From Treponema sp. (GTDB lineage Bacteria > Spirochaetota > Spirochaetia > Treponematales > Treponemataceae): DNA of 5,130 nucleotides. The notes beneath the pieces were generated by a model. The model was not told the DNA's origin and made no database searches. It worked only from the letters and a program-made list of their open reading frames with translations. The DNA lies in assembly GCA_016297805.1 (NCBI GenBank), contig JAEDFX010000135.1:1-5130 (forward strand). Direction: 5' to 3'. Every line of letters starts with the position of its first letter. Position 1 is the first letter of the stretch. A program made the translations under genes and the position numbers. Below, piece after piece: positions 1 to 5,130 of the stretch.

Positions 1-33
1 TACATCTTCAAGGGAATTAATTCTAACAAAGTT

Positions 34-55
34 ATCTGTAAGTCAGATTTTTTTT
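34..55 (+). terminator. Weak terminator-like hairpin, plus strand
   Basis: A 5-bp stem (ATCTG at 34-38, CAGAT at 44-48) with a 5-nt loop runs directly into eight T residues at 48-55. In this orientation it would end a plus-strand transcript entering from the left, convergent with parE. One plus-strand frame is open from the left edge to a TAA at 18-20, which would fit a gene ending just before the hairpin, but five codons cannot be identified. Read on the minus strand, the T-tract becomes an A-tract before the hairpin, so it is not a good terminator for parE. The stem is short and AT-rich, so the call is tentative. Confidence 0.3.
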
Positions 56-2204
56 AAGCATCAATCTCACTGGCAAGGTTATGTACAATAAATTCGCGGC
101 GTTCTGGTGTATTTTTACCCATATAGAACTGCAGAACTTCTGGTACATTCTTTAAGGACTGAATTGTTACCGGTGTAAGATGCATACCTTTATCTTCGGA
201 TTCACCTTCTTTGCGAGGGAACATAAACTGACCGAATTCAGAAGGGTTGATTTCTCCTAATCCTTTGAATCGGGTAATTTCTGCAGATTTTCCCATTTTT
301 GCAATTTCTTTATCGCGGCTTTCTTCGGAATAACAGTACACGGTTTTTGACTTATTTCTAACTCTGAACAAAGGAGTTTCAAGAATGTATACATGACCTG
401 TTAAAACCAGTTCTTCAAAGAATAAAAGCAGATATGTCATTACAAGATTTCTGATATGGAAACCATCGTTATCAGCATCGGTAGCAATAATGATTTTATC
501 ATAACGAAGACCGCTTACATCCTTCTGAATACCAAGACTGAATGTAAGATTTTTAAATTCTTCGTTTTCAAACAAGGCTGATTTTTTGCGTCCGTACATA
601 TTTTCTGGTTTACCACGCAAACTGAAAATAGCCTGATAAGAAACATCCCGTGCATAAGTCATTGGTCCAGTAGCTGAATCTCCTTCTGTAATAAAAATCA
701 TAGAATTAGCACCCTTTGGACCATCCTGCAGGTGATATTTACAATCTTTAAGTTTTTTAATCTTAAGCATTACAGATTTTTCAGCTTCTCGAATCTGCTT
801 GTCTGTTACCGAATTGATTTCATTGCGGGCTTTCTGGTTCTTTATGATTTTTTCTTCCAAGGTACCGGCAATATCTGGATTATGACGAAGCCAGTCATCC
901 ACAGCAATCTGAGTTTCCTTAATAATAGGATTACGGATTTCTACATTACCCAGTTTATTCTTTGTCTGTGATGTAAACATTGGATTATCAATACCAATCT
1001 TCAATGCCACATAAAGACCACTGGTCACATCTTTAATATCATATTCTTTTTTATAGAATTCATTTACACCTTTTGTAAAACCATCCAGAAAGGCTGTTAC
1101 ATGAGTACCACCATCATCTGTACTTTGCCCGTTTACAAAGGAATAAACAATTTTATCAAGTGAAGCTCCATGTGTCAAAACGAACTGAAGATTTGTTTCA
1201 CTTTTTTCAGCTTTATAATTAAGAATGTTATAGAGTGATTTATCTACACCACCCATTTCATTCAACAGAAGATCCTGAATACCGTTTTCACTGTAATAAT
1301 CTTTTCCATTACATCTGATTGTTAATCCAGGATTTAAATAAGCATAGTTCCAGAGACGCTTTTCTACATATTCCATATTGAAGTTATAACGTCCGAACAA
1401 TTCCTTATCTGGCTCAAACTCAAGATATAAACCATTTGGAACACCAGGCTTTGCATTGCCCATTTTTGCAGAAAGTTTTTCACCCTTTGCAAATTCAACC
1501 ACGGCCATTTTTCCGTCACGAATAGAAGCTGCTCGGAAATATGATGAAAGAGCATTGGTAGCCTTTATACCAACACCATTCATACCTATTGCTTGTTTAA
1601 ATACGTTATTATTATACTTTGCACCAGTATTAACTTTACTTACACAATCTTCCAATTTTCCTAGAGGAATTCCACGACCATAATCACGGATTTTTACACG
1701 GCCATCTTTAATTTCAATATCAATTTTATTACCGAATCCCTGAGAAAATTCATCTACAGAGTTATCAATACCTTCTTTTAGAAGGATATAGATACCATCA
1801 TTTTCATTGGCACCATCACCAAGAGAACCAATATACATACCTGGGCGGAGACGGATATGTTCAAGTCCTTCAAGATGCTGAATTGAATCTTCATTATATT
1901 CAACAGCAGTCTTTACTGAAGTTTTTTGTGCAGATGCTGTTTTACCTGCTGTCGTTTTTGCGGCAGTTTTCGTTTCTGTTGTTTTTTTTGCAGTTTCTGT
2001 TTTATCAGAAGTTTTCACAGCCGACTTTACAGTTGCTTTTGCAACCGCTTTTACAGTTTCTGTCTTACTTGCAGCTTTTTCAGCAGTTTTTGTCGAAACC
2101 TTTGTTTCAGTCTTTGCAGTCACCTTTGCTGTTATTTTTTCAGTAGTTTTTGAAGCTGATTTCACAGCAGTTTTCTTTGCAGCTGTTTCTTTTTTTTCTG
2201 CCAT
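54..2204 (-). CDS. parE: DNA topoisomerase IV subunit B (ParE), with long Lys/Thr/Ala-rich N-terminal tail
   Basis: This is the ATPase and Toprim subunit of a type IIA topoisomerase. With ParC it would decatenate and relax chromosomal DNA using ATP. Numbering is from the ATG at 2204 (716 residues). Residues 1 to about 100 are low complexity, roughly a quarter Lys and a quarter Thr. The GHKL ATPase domain follows: RLRPGMYIG 118-126, KEGIDNSVDE with the catalytic Glu144 and Mg-binding Asn148, DYGRGIP with Asp174, and GMNGVG 207-212. The transducer carries QTKNKLG (413-419, ATP-contacting Lys415). The Toprim domain has EGDSA 507-511, the metal site DADNDG 576-581 and KGLGE 647-651. It ends in the usual TPERREFIV. 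Without the tail, the length of about 615 residues suits ParE rather than a longer GyrB. GyrB of an unusual clade is the main alternative. I chose the ATG at 2204 over the in-frame GTG at 2213 because that GTG lies inside the ribosome binding site. The gene sits 46 bp after the diguanylate cyclase gene and is probably read from its promoter. Confidence 0.92.
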   Translation of the reverse strand: MAEKKETAAKKTAVKSASKTTEKITAKVTAKTETKVSTKTAEKAASKTETVKAVAKATVKSAVKTSDKTETAKKTTETKTAAKTTAGKTASAQKTSVKTAVEYNEDSIQHLEGLEHIRLRPGMYIGSLGDGANENDGIYILLKEGIDNSVDEFSQGFGNKIDIEIKDGRVKIRDYGRGIPLGKLEDCVSKVNTGAKYNNNVFKQAIGMNGVGIKATNALSSYFRAASIRDGKMAVVEFAKGEKLSAKMGNAKPGVPNGLYLEFEPDKELFGRYNFNMEYVEKRLWNYAYLNPGLTIRCNGKDYYSENGIQDLLLNEMGGVDKSLYNILNYKAEKSETNLQFVLTHGASLDKIVYSFVNGQSTDDGGTHVTAFLDGFTKGVNEFYKKEYDIKDVTSGLYVALKIGIDNPMFTSQTKNKLGNVEIRNPIIKETQIAVDDWLRHNPDIAGTLEEKIIKNQKARNEINSVTDKQIREAEKSVMLKIKKLKDCKYHLQDGPKGANSMIFITEGDSATGPMTYARDVSYQAIFSLRGKPENMYGRKKSALFENEEFKNLTFSLGIQKDVSGLRYDKIIIATDADNDGFHIRNLVMTYLLLFFEELVLTGHVYILETPLFRVRNKSKTVYCYSEESRDKEIAKMGKSAEITRFKGLGEINPSEFGQFMFPRKEGESEDKGMHLTPVTIQSLKNVPEVLQFYMGKNTPERREFIVHNLASEIDA
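1905..2204 (-). repeat. Low-complexity Lys/Thr/Ala coding repeat in parE 5' end
   Basis: The first 100 or so codons of parE are built from degenerate units resembling AKT, KTA, VKS and TETK, giving about 25 Lys, 25 Thr and only about 10 acidic residues. There is no predicted fold, and the composition resembles histone H1-like tails. Two A8 homopolymers (minus strand) fall inside it, at 2190-2197 and 1982-1989. Such repeats often vary in length between strains. A DNA-binding or tethering role is inference from charge alone. Confidence 0.8.
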
Positions 2205-2209
2205 ATTTT

Positions 2210-2215
2210 CCACCC
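2210..2215 (-). promoter_or_regulatory. parE ribosome binding site
   Basis: On the minus strand GGGTGG is followed by AAAAT and then ATG at 2204-2202, a 5-nt spacing. The in-frame GTG at 2213-2211 is part of this same GGGTGG, with only T residues and two Gs before it. This site therefore favours the ATG start and a protein three residues shorter than the longest open frame. Confidence 0.65.
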
Positions 2216-2250
2216 AAAAATTATTTTTATCTAATTAAAAGTCTCAGTTA

Positions 2251-3609
2251 TTATTCGAAGAATGAACAGTTACAACGTCCACCACGCTTCACATTATACA
2301 AAGCCTTATCCGCATTTGCTTCAATTTCAGAAACATAACCTTCATCAGAAAAAGCCACACCCACACTTAAAGAAACAGGAGGCATACCTTCTTCAACAGT
2401 CTGAAGCCGATTATTCAATTCAGAAATCTTTCTTTGAATTATTTCAGTTGGATGTAAACCGAACTTTGTCATAATAACAGCAAATTCATCTCCACCGATT
2501 CTTGCCACATAATCAGTAGCACGGAATTGCTCCATAAGCAATGAAGCTATCTTTTTTAATACATCATCACCGATTAAATGTCCGTATTTATCATTAATCT
2601 GCTTAAATAAATCAATATCTATAATCAAATAAGCTATAGGTTCACCTGAATCAGCCAGAGCTTCTTTTATCTGATCAAAAGCGTTTCTGTTTATAAGCCC
2701 CGTAAGAGGATCGTGTTCCGCCTTATGTTTAAGAATCGAAGCTGTTACCGCATTTTTATCACAAAGAGCATTATATGCACTGGCAATATATTTAACTTCG
2801 TAAGAACCCCGAAGCTTCATTCTAGTTCCTTTCTGAATACAAATCAAATTGTTGAACAAAGGAATCAGAACAAGTTTAAGAATGAATATATACAATGCTA
2901 TACAAACAGTAAACAAAAGACAGATGAAAACTACCTGCTGAAGGAAAATGGACTTTATTGATTTATCATTTAATTTCTGTTCTTTTATGGAAGAATGAAT
3001 CAGAGATGTTATTGCACAACTTGTATAAAATGTAATTCTATCCTTTGTATTATAATAATCATCTCCAAAAAGCATATCATTAGCTTTTGCTAGTTTTGCC
3101 TCATCCACCAGATACATATCTGCTTCAAAAAGATTAGTTTTTTTTATATCTTCAGGTATTTCTTCATTCTGCAGATGTATTGCTTCGCAAATCAATTTCA
3201 TAGCATAGACTTCTATTTTTTCCAGCATTTCTGATTCAAACAAAGCAGATTTTACATTTATGTCCGGAGTATCTCCCTGATGTGTCATCTCTATTATTTC
3301 TATCGCCATCTCCCGACGTCTGAGTTCATTCACTTCAAAAAAATAATTCTGCATATATACAGTATCATGATGCAATGAAAATAACCGTACCTGATTTGTT
3401 AAATAATCTGATGCTTCACGAAGTTCATAAATAGCTTTATTACATTCAGAATAGTCATTCTGAAAAACAACTATTTCCTCATATTTTTTTTTGATTGTAA
3501 GTGATGTATAAAAAACAAAAAGTGTAAGCAGACAGCCTGATATCATCAAAACTGCGTTAAAATGTTGGGCCTTTACGCCCTTAATACTTTTTTTAATAAT
3601 TTCTGGCAT
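2251..3609 (-). CDS. Membrane diguanylate cyclase (GGDEF domain) with extracytoplasmic sensor region
   Basis: The protein is predicted to make cyclic di-GMP from two GTP at the inner membrane in response to an unknown signal. Numbering is from the ATG at 3609 (452 residues). Transmembrane helix 1 is at about 16-39 and helix 2 at about 224-251. They enclose about 185 residues, charged and helix-rich, which should lie in the periplasm and match no sensor fold I can name. After helix 2 comes a short HAMP-like linker (EVKYIASAYNAL), then the GGDEF domain from HDPLTGLINR (299-308). The active site looks intact: DIDLFKQINDKYGH from 331, with metal and substrate residues Asp331, Asn339 and Asp340, and GGDEF at 372-376. 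RATD at 363-366 is an inhibitory I-site at the standard distance, so product feedback is likely. No EAL or HD-GYP domain is present. The longest open frame begins at a TTG at 3624, but that codon lies just before the GGAGGGG ribosome binding site, so the ATG is preferred. It has its own promoter and parE lies downstream. Confidence 0.93.
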   Translation of the reverse strand: MPEIIKKSIKGVKAQHFNAVLMISGCLLTLFVFYTSLTIKKKYEEIVVFQNDYSECNKAIYELREASDYLTNQVRLFSLHHDTVYMQNYFFEVNELRRREMAIEIIEMTHQGDTPDINVKSALFESEMLEKIEVYAMKLICEAIHLQNEEIPEDIKKTNLFEADMYLVDEAKLAKANDMLFGDDYYNTKDRITFYTSCAITSLIHSSIKEQKLNDKSIKSIFLQQVVFICLLFTVCIALYIFILKLVLIPLFNNLICIQKGTRMKLRGSYEVKYIASAYNALCDKNAVTASILKHKAEHDPLTGLINRNAFDQIKEALADSGEPIAYLIIDIDLFKQINDKYGHLIGDDVLKKIASLLMEQFRATDYVARIGGDEFAVIMTKFGLHPTEIIQRKISELNNRLQTVEEGMPPVSLSVGVAFSDEGYVSEIEANADKALYNVKRGGRCNCSFFE

Positions 3610-3612
3610 TTT

Positions 3613-3619
3613 CCCCTCC
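3613..3619 (-). promoter_or_regulatory. Diguanylate cyclase ribosome binding site
   Basis: GGAGGGG on the minus strand is followed by AAA and then ATG at 3609-3607. The GGAGG core is 5 nt from the ATG, close to ideal. The site lies within the codons after the TTG at 3624, which rules that TTG out as the likely start and fixes the ATG. Confidence 0.8.
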
Positions 3620-3637
3620 GCCAAAAAATGTCCTTAA

Positions 3638-3666
3638 ATTTTATTATGTGATAAATATAAAGTCAA
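3638..3666 (-). promoter_or_regulatory. Sigma70-type promoter for the diguanylate cyclase gene
   Basis: On the minus strand, TTGACT at 3666-3661 (5 of 6 consensus) is separated by exactly 17 nt from TAAAAT at 3643-3638 (5 of 6). Transcription would begin near 3631, giving a leader of about 20 nt that carries the strong ribosome binding site. The promoter fills most of the 79-bp gap after the peptidase gene, so the cyclase need not depend on read-through. parE, with only a 46-bp gap behind the cyclase, probably shares this promoter. Confidence 0.7.
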
Positions 3667-3688
3667 TAGTAAATACTTATCTTAAATA

Positions 3689-4492
3689 TTAACCTGCAAA
3701 GGTTTTCATTAAAGCAAGCTGATTCAATATACGGGCTGTAAGCTCAAAGGATACAGGAGTAAGACTTTCCAGATTATCTTTCATTGTATGAAAAAGCTCC
3801 CATGTTGGTACTCCCTCTCCACGCAAGGCACTTGTAATTTCATCAGAAGGAAGCAATGTTATAGCAACAGCCGGGATTCCGTTGGCTATAAAACTTGCAT
3901 TATCAGAATAATTGCAAGGCAAAGAAAACCATTTTCCACCACCTGCTGACTGTATAAGCTTTTGAGCCCGTGCTTCCAAATCACAAAATCTACTTATAAA
4001 TTGCTGCGAGACACCCTTGGGTAAAACTGTTTCAGTTAAAACAGGTACATCCCCTCTTCCCATACAATCAAACACATAAACATCATCATTCATAATCCCC
4101 AGTTTTCTGAATAGTGCCGCAAGAGGATAACTTCCTTGCGATACTACCCCCTCACTTCCAAGTTCTTCTCCATCTGTAAATATGAGACGAACATTATGAA
4201 CCCCCTGCATTTTAGAAAGCCGCACAGCCCATTCCAAAAGAGAATAAACCGCCGCTGAATTATCATTTGCCCCTGGACTATCTGGAACCCTATCATAATG
4301 TGCAATAACTGTTTTTATCTTAAAACTGGCACTGTATTGATTTTGAGGAAATTTTACATAAATATGATTTTTTCCTTCCAGAGAAATAACAGGTGCATCC
4401 AGACCGGCATTATTCAAATAATTCTGAATAAAAGTCTTCCTGTCACATTCAAGTGAAATAAACTGTTGGAAACTTTCTGGAATTATATACAT
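3689..4492 (-). CDS. M28-family zinc metallopeptidase (aminopeptidase-like), cytoplasmic
   Basis: This is a predicted di-zinc exopeptidase of the M28 family, which removes N-terminal residues from peptides. The substrate cannot be read from the sequence. All five expected metal ligands and the catalytic base are present in order in the 267 residues: HYD (His65, Asp67), GANDNSAA (bridging Asp77), TDGEELGSEG (catalytic Glu109, zinc ligand Glu110), VFDCMG (Asp142) and FHTMKDNLE (His235). SDNASF and GIPAVAIT, before the last ligand, also fit the family. Length matches a bare catalytic domain. There is no signal peptide, lipobox or membrane helix, so the enzyme should be cytoplasmic, whereas many M28 enzymes are exported. 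The ATG at 4492 is the only sensible start: an in-frame TAG lies at 4498-4496, two codons upstream. No spaced ribosome binding site exists, and GGG sits 1 nt from the ATG. It is divergent from glyA. A different hydrolase of the same fold, such as a carboxypeptidase or cyclase-like member, is possible. Confidence 0.88.
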   Translation of the reverse strand: MYIIPESFQQFISLECDRKTFIQNYLNNAGLDAPVISLEGKNHIYVKFPQNQYSASFKIKTVIAHYDRVPDSPGANDNSAAVYSLLEWAVRLSKMQGVHNVRLIFTDGEELGSEGVVSQGSYPLAALFRKLGIMNDDVYVFDCMGRGDVPVLTETVLPKGVSQQFISRFCDLEARAQKLIQSAGGGKWFSLPCNYSDNASFIANGIPAVAITLLPSDEITSALRGEGVPTWELFHTMKDNLESLTPVSFELTARILNQLALMKTFAG

Positions 4493-4500
4493 ACCCTATA

Positions 4501-4528
4501 ATTATATAACTAATCCACAATAAATCAA
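4501..4528 (-). promoter_or_regulatory. Promoter for the M28 peptidase gene, probably leaderless
   Basis: On the minus strand, TTGATT at 4528-4523 (4 of 6) is followed after 16 nt by a perfect TATAAT at 4506-4501. The start point expected about 7 nt downstream falls near 4496-4493, directly against the ATG at 4492. The mRNA would therefore have no leader or a leader of only a few bases, which agrees with the absence of a spaced ribosome binding site. The -35 box lies 11 bp from the operator-like repeats. Confidence 0.65.
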
Positions 4529-4538
4529 AATTTCGAAT

Positions 4539-4565
4539 ACAGCAATGACTGACATCAGTGTATCA
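4539..4565 (+). repeat. Imperfect 27-bp direct repeat, copy 1
   Basis: The first 19 bases (4539-4557, beginning ACAGCAATGACTG) are identical to 4587-4605. The match extends to 27 bases with two mismatches. The copies are 48 bp apart, start to start. The copy contains the 12-bp near-palindrome at 4548-4559. Confidence 0.85.
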
Positions 4566-4635
4566 GTCTTCAGTGTATCATTTGTAACAGCAATGACTGA
4601 CATCACTGTAACACTTGTGTAAAACTGATGTCACT
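4548..4635. promoter_or_regulatory. Operator-like array of three 12-bp near-palindromic sites
   Basis: Three related sites occur: ACTGACATCAGT at 4548-4559 (a perfect 5+5 dyad with a 2-bp centre), ACTGACATCACT at 4596-4607 and ACTGATGTCACT at 4624-4635. Further TCAGT half-sites lie at 4563-4567 and 4570-4574, and TCAGTGTATCA is tandemly repeated at 4555-4565 and 4570-4580. The array sits between the two divergent promoters, 11 bp or more from the peptidase -35 box and about 42 bp upstream of the proposed glyA -35 box. This fits a binding region for a dimeric regulator of one or both genes. I do not recognise the regulator. As RNA, 4550-4559 and 4624-4633 could form a 10-bp stem if transcription began further upstream. 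Confidence 0.5.
4587..4613 (+). repeat. Imperfect 27-bp direct repeat, copy 2
   Basis: This is the second copy of the repeat at 4539-4565: 19 identical bases followed by 8 with two substitutions (G to C and T to A). It contains the second 12-bp site at 4596-4607. Its TGACATCA (4598-4605) can also pair with TGATGTCA at 4626-4633, forming an 8-bp stem with a 20-nt loop. Confidence 0.85.
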
Positions 4636-4677
4636 CTTTAAAAACCAGAATTTCACGGTCTTTCCATACTTCCAACT

Positions 4678-4705
4678 TTTACGTATTTTTTGTATTATCT
4701 ACTAT
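4678..4705 (+). promoter_or_regulatory. Possible glyA promoter
   Basis: TTTACG (4678-4683, 4 of 6) is followed after 16 nt by TACTAT (4700-4705, 4 of 6). TATTAT at 4703-4708 is a better -10 box, but its spacing is 19 nt. Either choice gives a leader of roughly 20 nt, too short for a riboswitch. The region is very AT-rich, so such matches are easily found by chance. Confidence 0.35.
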
Positions 4706-4720
4706 TATATATACATTTTA

Positions 4721-4725
4721 GAGGA
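4721..4725 (+). promoter_or_regulatory. glyA ribosome binding site
   Basis: GAGGA lies 7 nt before the ATG at 4733. Another in-frame ATG at 4727 is only 1 nt from this site, too close for normal initiation, so 4733 is preferred. Confidence 0.75.
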
Positions 4726-4732
4726 AATGATT

Positions 4733-5130
4733 ATGGCTACACCATTAGAAAACTATTTGGCATCTTGCAACGGAAAACCTACTGCTGCAATGTGTGCTTA
4801 TGTTGCAAATCTTCAGCAGGTTGCAGCTGTTGGATCTGATATTGCTGCTTCAATCGTAAACGAAATTGATAATCAGCGCAGTCACCTTAAACTGGTAGCT
4901 TCTGAAAATTACTGTTCTTTGAACGTTCAGGCTGCTATGGGAAATCTTCTCACAGATAAATACGCAGAAGGCTATCCAGAACACCGCTATTATGGTGGAT
5001 GTGTAAATATCGACGCTGTAGAAAATACTGCAGCTCGTGAAGCAGAAGCTCTTTTTGGTGCAGACTATGCATATGTTCAGCCACACTCTGGTGCTGATAC
5101 AAACTTAGTTGCTTACTGGGCAATTCTTTC
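4733..5130 (+). CDS. glyA: Serine hydroxymethyltransferase (GlyA), N-terminal part, cut by the window end
   Basis: GlyA is a cytoplasmic PLP enzyme that interconverts serine plus tetrahydrofolate with glycine plus methylene-tetrahydrofolate, the main source of one-carbon units. The 132 visible residues contain the family motifs in order: LVASENY (54-60), LTDKYAEGYPEHRYYGG (73-89) and VQPHSGADTN (115-124). The PLP lysine lies beyond the window, so completeness cannot be judged. Ser57 corresponds to about Ser35 of the E. coli enzyme, so the N-terminus is about 22 residues longer. HSGADTN replaces the common HSGSQAN. From memory, both traits fit the longer SHMT form of treponemes and chlamydiae. 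The start is the ATG at 4733, set by the GAGGA site. The gene is divergent from the peptidase, and the operator-like array lies upstream. Confidence 0.95.
   Translation, partial: MATPLENYLASCNGKPTAAMCAYVANLQQVAAVGSDIAASIVNEIDNQRSHLKLVASENYCSLNVQAAMGNLLTDKYAEGYPEHRYYGGCVNIDAVENTAAREAEALFGADYAYVQPHSGADTNLVAYWAIL

Noticed and set aside
1..33. Start of a gene downstream of parE (possibly parC), using the minus-strand ATG at 5-3
   Set aside because: Only one codon falls inside the window and there is no convincing ribosome binding site, so nothing can be supported.
732..971. Plus-strand open frame antisense to parE
   Set aside because: It lies wholly within the conserved coding region of parE on the other strand, and its translation (Phe- and Ile-rich) has no family motif. 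The same reasoning dismisses the plus-strand frame at 1456-1683.
1883..2153. Two overlapping plus-strand frames rich in Phe, Leu, Gln, Ser and Cys
   Set aside because: They are the complement of the Lys/Thr/Ala repeat in parE, where TTT, CTT and CAG reflect AAA, AAG and CTG read backwards. Neither has a convincing ribosome binding site.
2205..2250. Separate promoter for parE
   Set aside because: The AT-rich gap offers several poor -10-like hexamers, but none has a -35 box of more than three or four matches at proper spacing.
4539..4613. CRISPR-like arrangement (27-bp repeats with a 21-bp spacer)
   Set aside because: There are only two imperfect copies, the spacer contains part of the repeat motif again, and no cas gene is present. 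A duplicated operator fits better.
4550..4732. Riboswitch or attenuator in the glyA leader
   Set aside because: The likely promoter is downstream of the inverted repeats, leaving a leader of only about 20 nt. No conserved glycine, THF or SAM riboswitch core and no T-run after the 4550-4633 stem is visible.
4850..5086. Minus-strand open frame opposite glyA
   Set aside because: It overlaps strongly conserved glyA motifs and its product resembles no family. It is an antisense shadow.

Overview
This low-GC window most likely comes from a Treponema-like spirochaete. The evidence is the serine hydroxymethyltransferase of the N-terminally extended kind I associate with Treponema (from memory), a type of membrane GGDEF protein common in treponemes and Clostridia, and the AT-rich base composition. 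The assignment is an inference, with confidence of about 0.7.

Layout: three genes lie on the minus strand, transcribed right to left, and one partial gene lies on the plus strand at the right end. In transcription order, the minus-strand genes are a cytoplasmic M28-family metallopeptidase (3689-4492), a two-pass membrane diguanylate cyclase (2251-3609) and the topoisomerase IV B subunit ParE (54-2204). The first 132 codons of glyA (4733 onward) run the opposite way. Positions 1-53 hold only a weak plus-strand terminator-like hairpin and no gene I can defend.

The 240-bp gap between the peptidase and glyA (4493-4732) is the most information-rich non-coding stretch. It holds a good leftward promoter whose predicted start point lies almost on the peptidase ATG, so that mRNA would be leaderless. 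It also holds a weaker rightward promoter and a strong ribosome binding site for glyA. Between the promoters is a cluster of three near-palindromic 12-bp sites (ACTGA-CA-TCAGT type), two of them inside an imperfect 27-bp direct repeat. The cluster looks like an operator array for an unknown dimeric regulator acting on one or both divergent genes.

The diguanylate cyclase has its own well-formed promoter (TTGACT-17-TAAAAT) and a strong ribosome binding site. parE follows it after 46 bp with no visible terminator or convincing promoter, so the two are probably co-transcribed. The four products do not form one pathway: peptide turnover, c-di-GMP signalling, chromosome decatenation and one-carbon metabolism. 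I see no mobile element, CRISPR array, RNA gene or defence system. The points worth a second look are the operator-like array, the probable leaderless transcript, and ParE itself, with its roughly 100-residue Lys/Thr/Ala tail and its Bacteroidetes-like motif variants.
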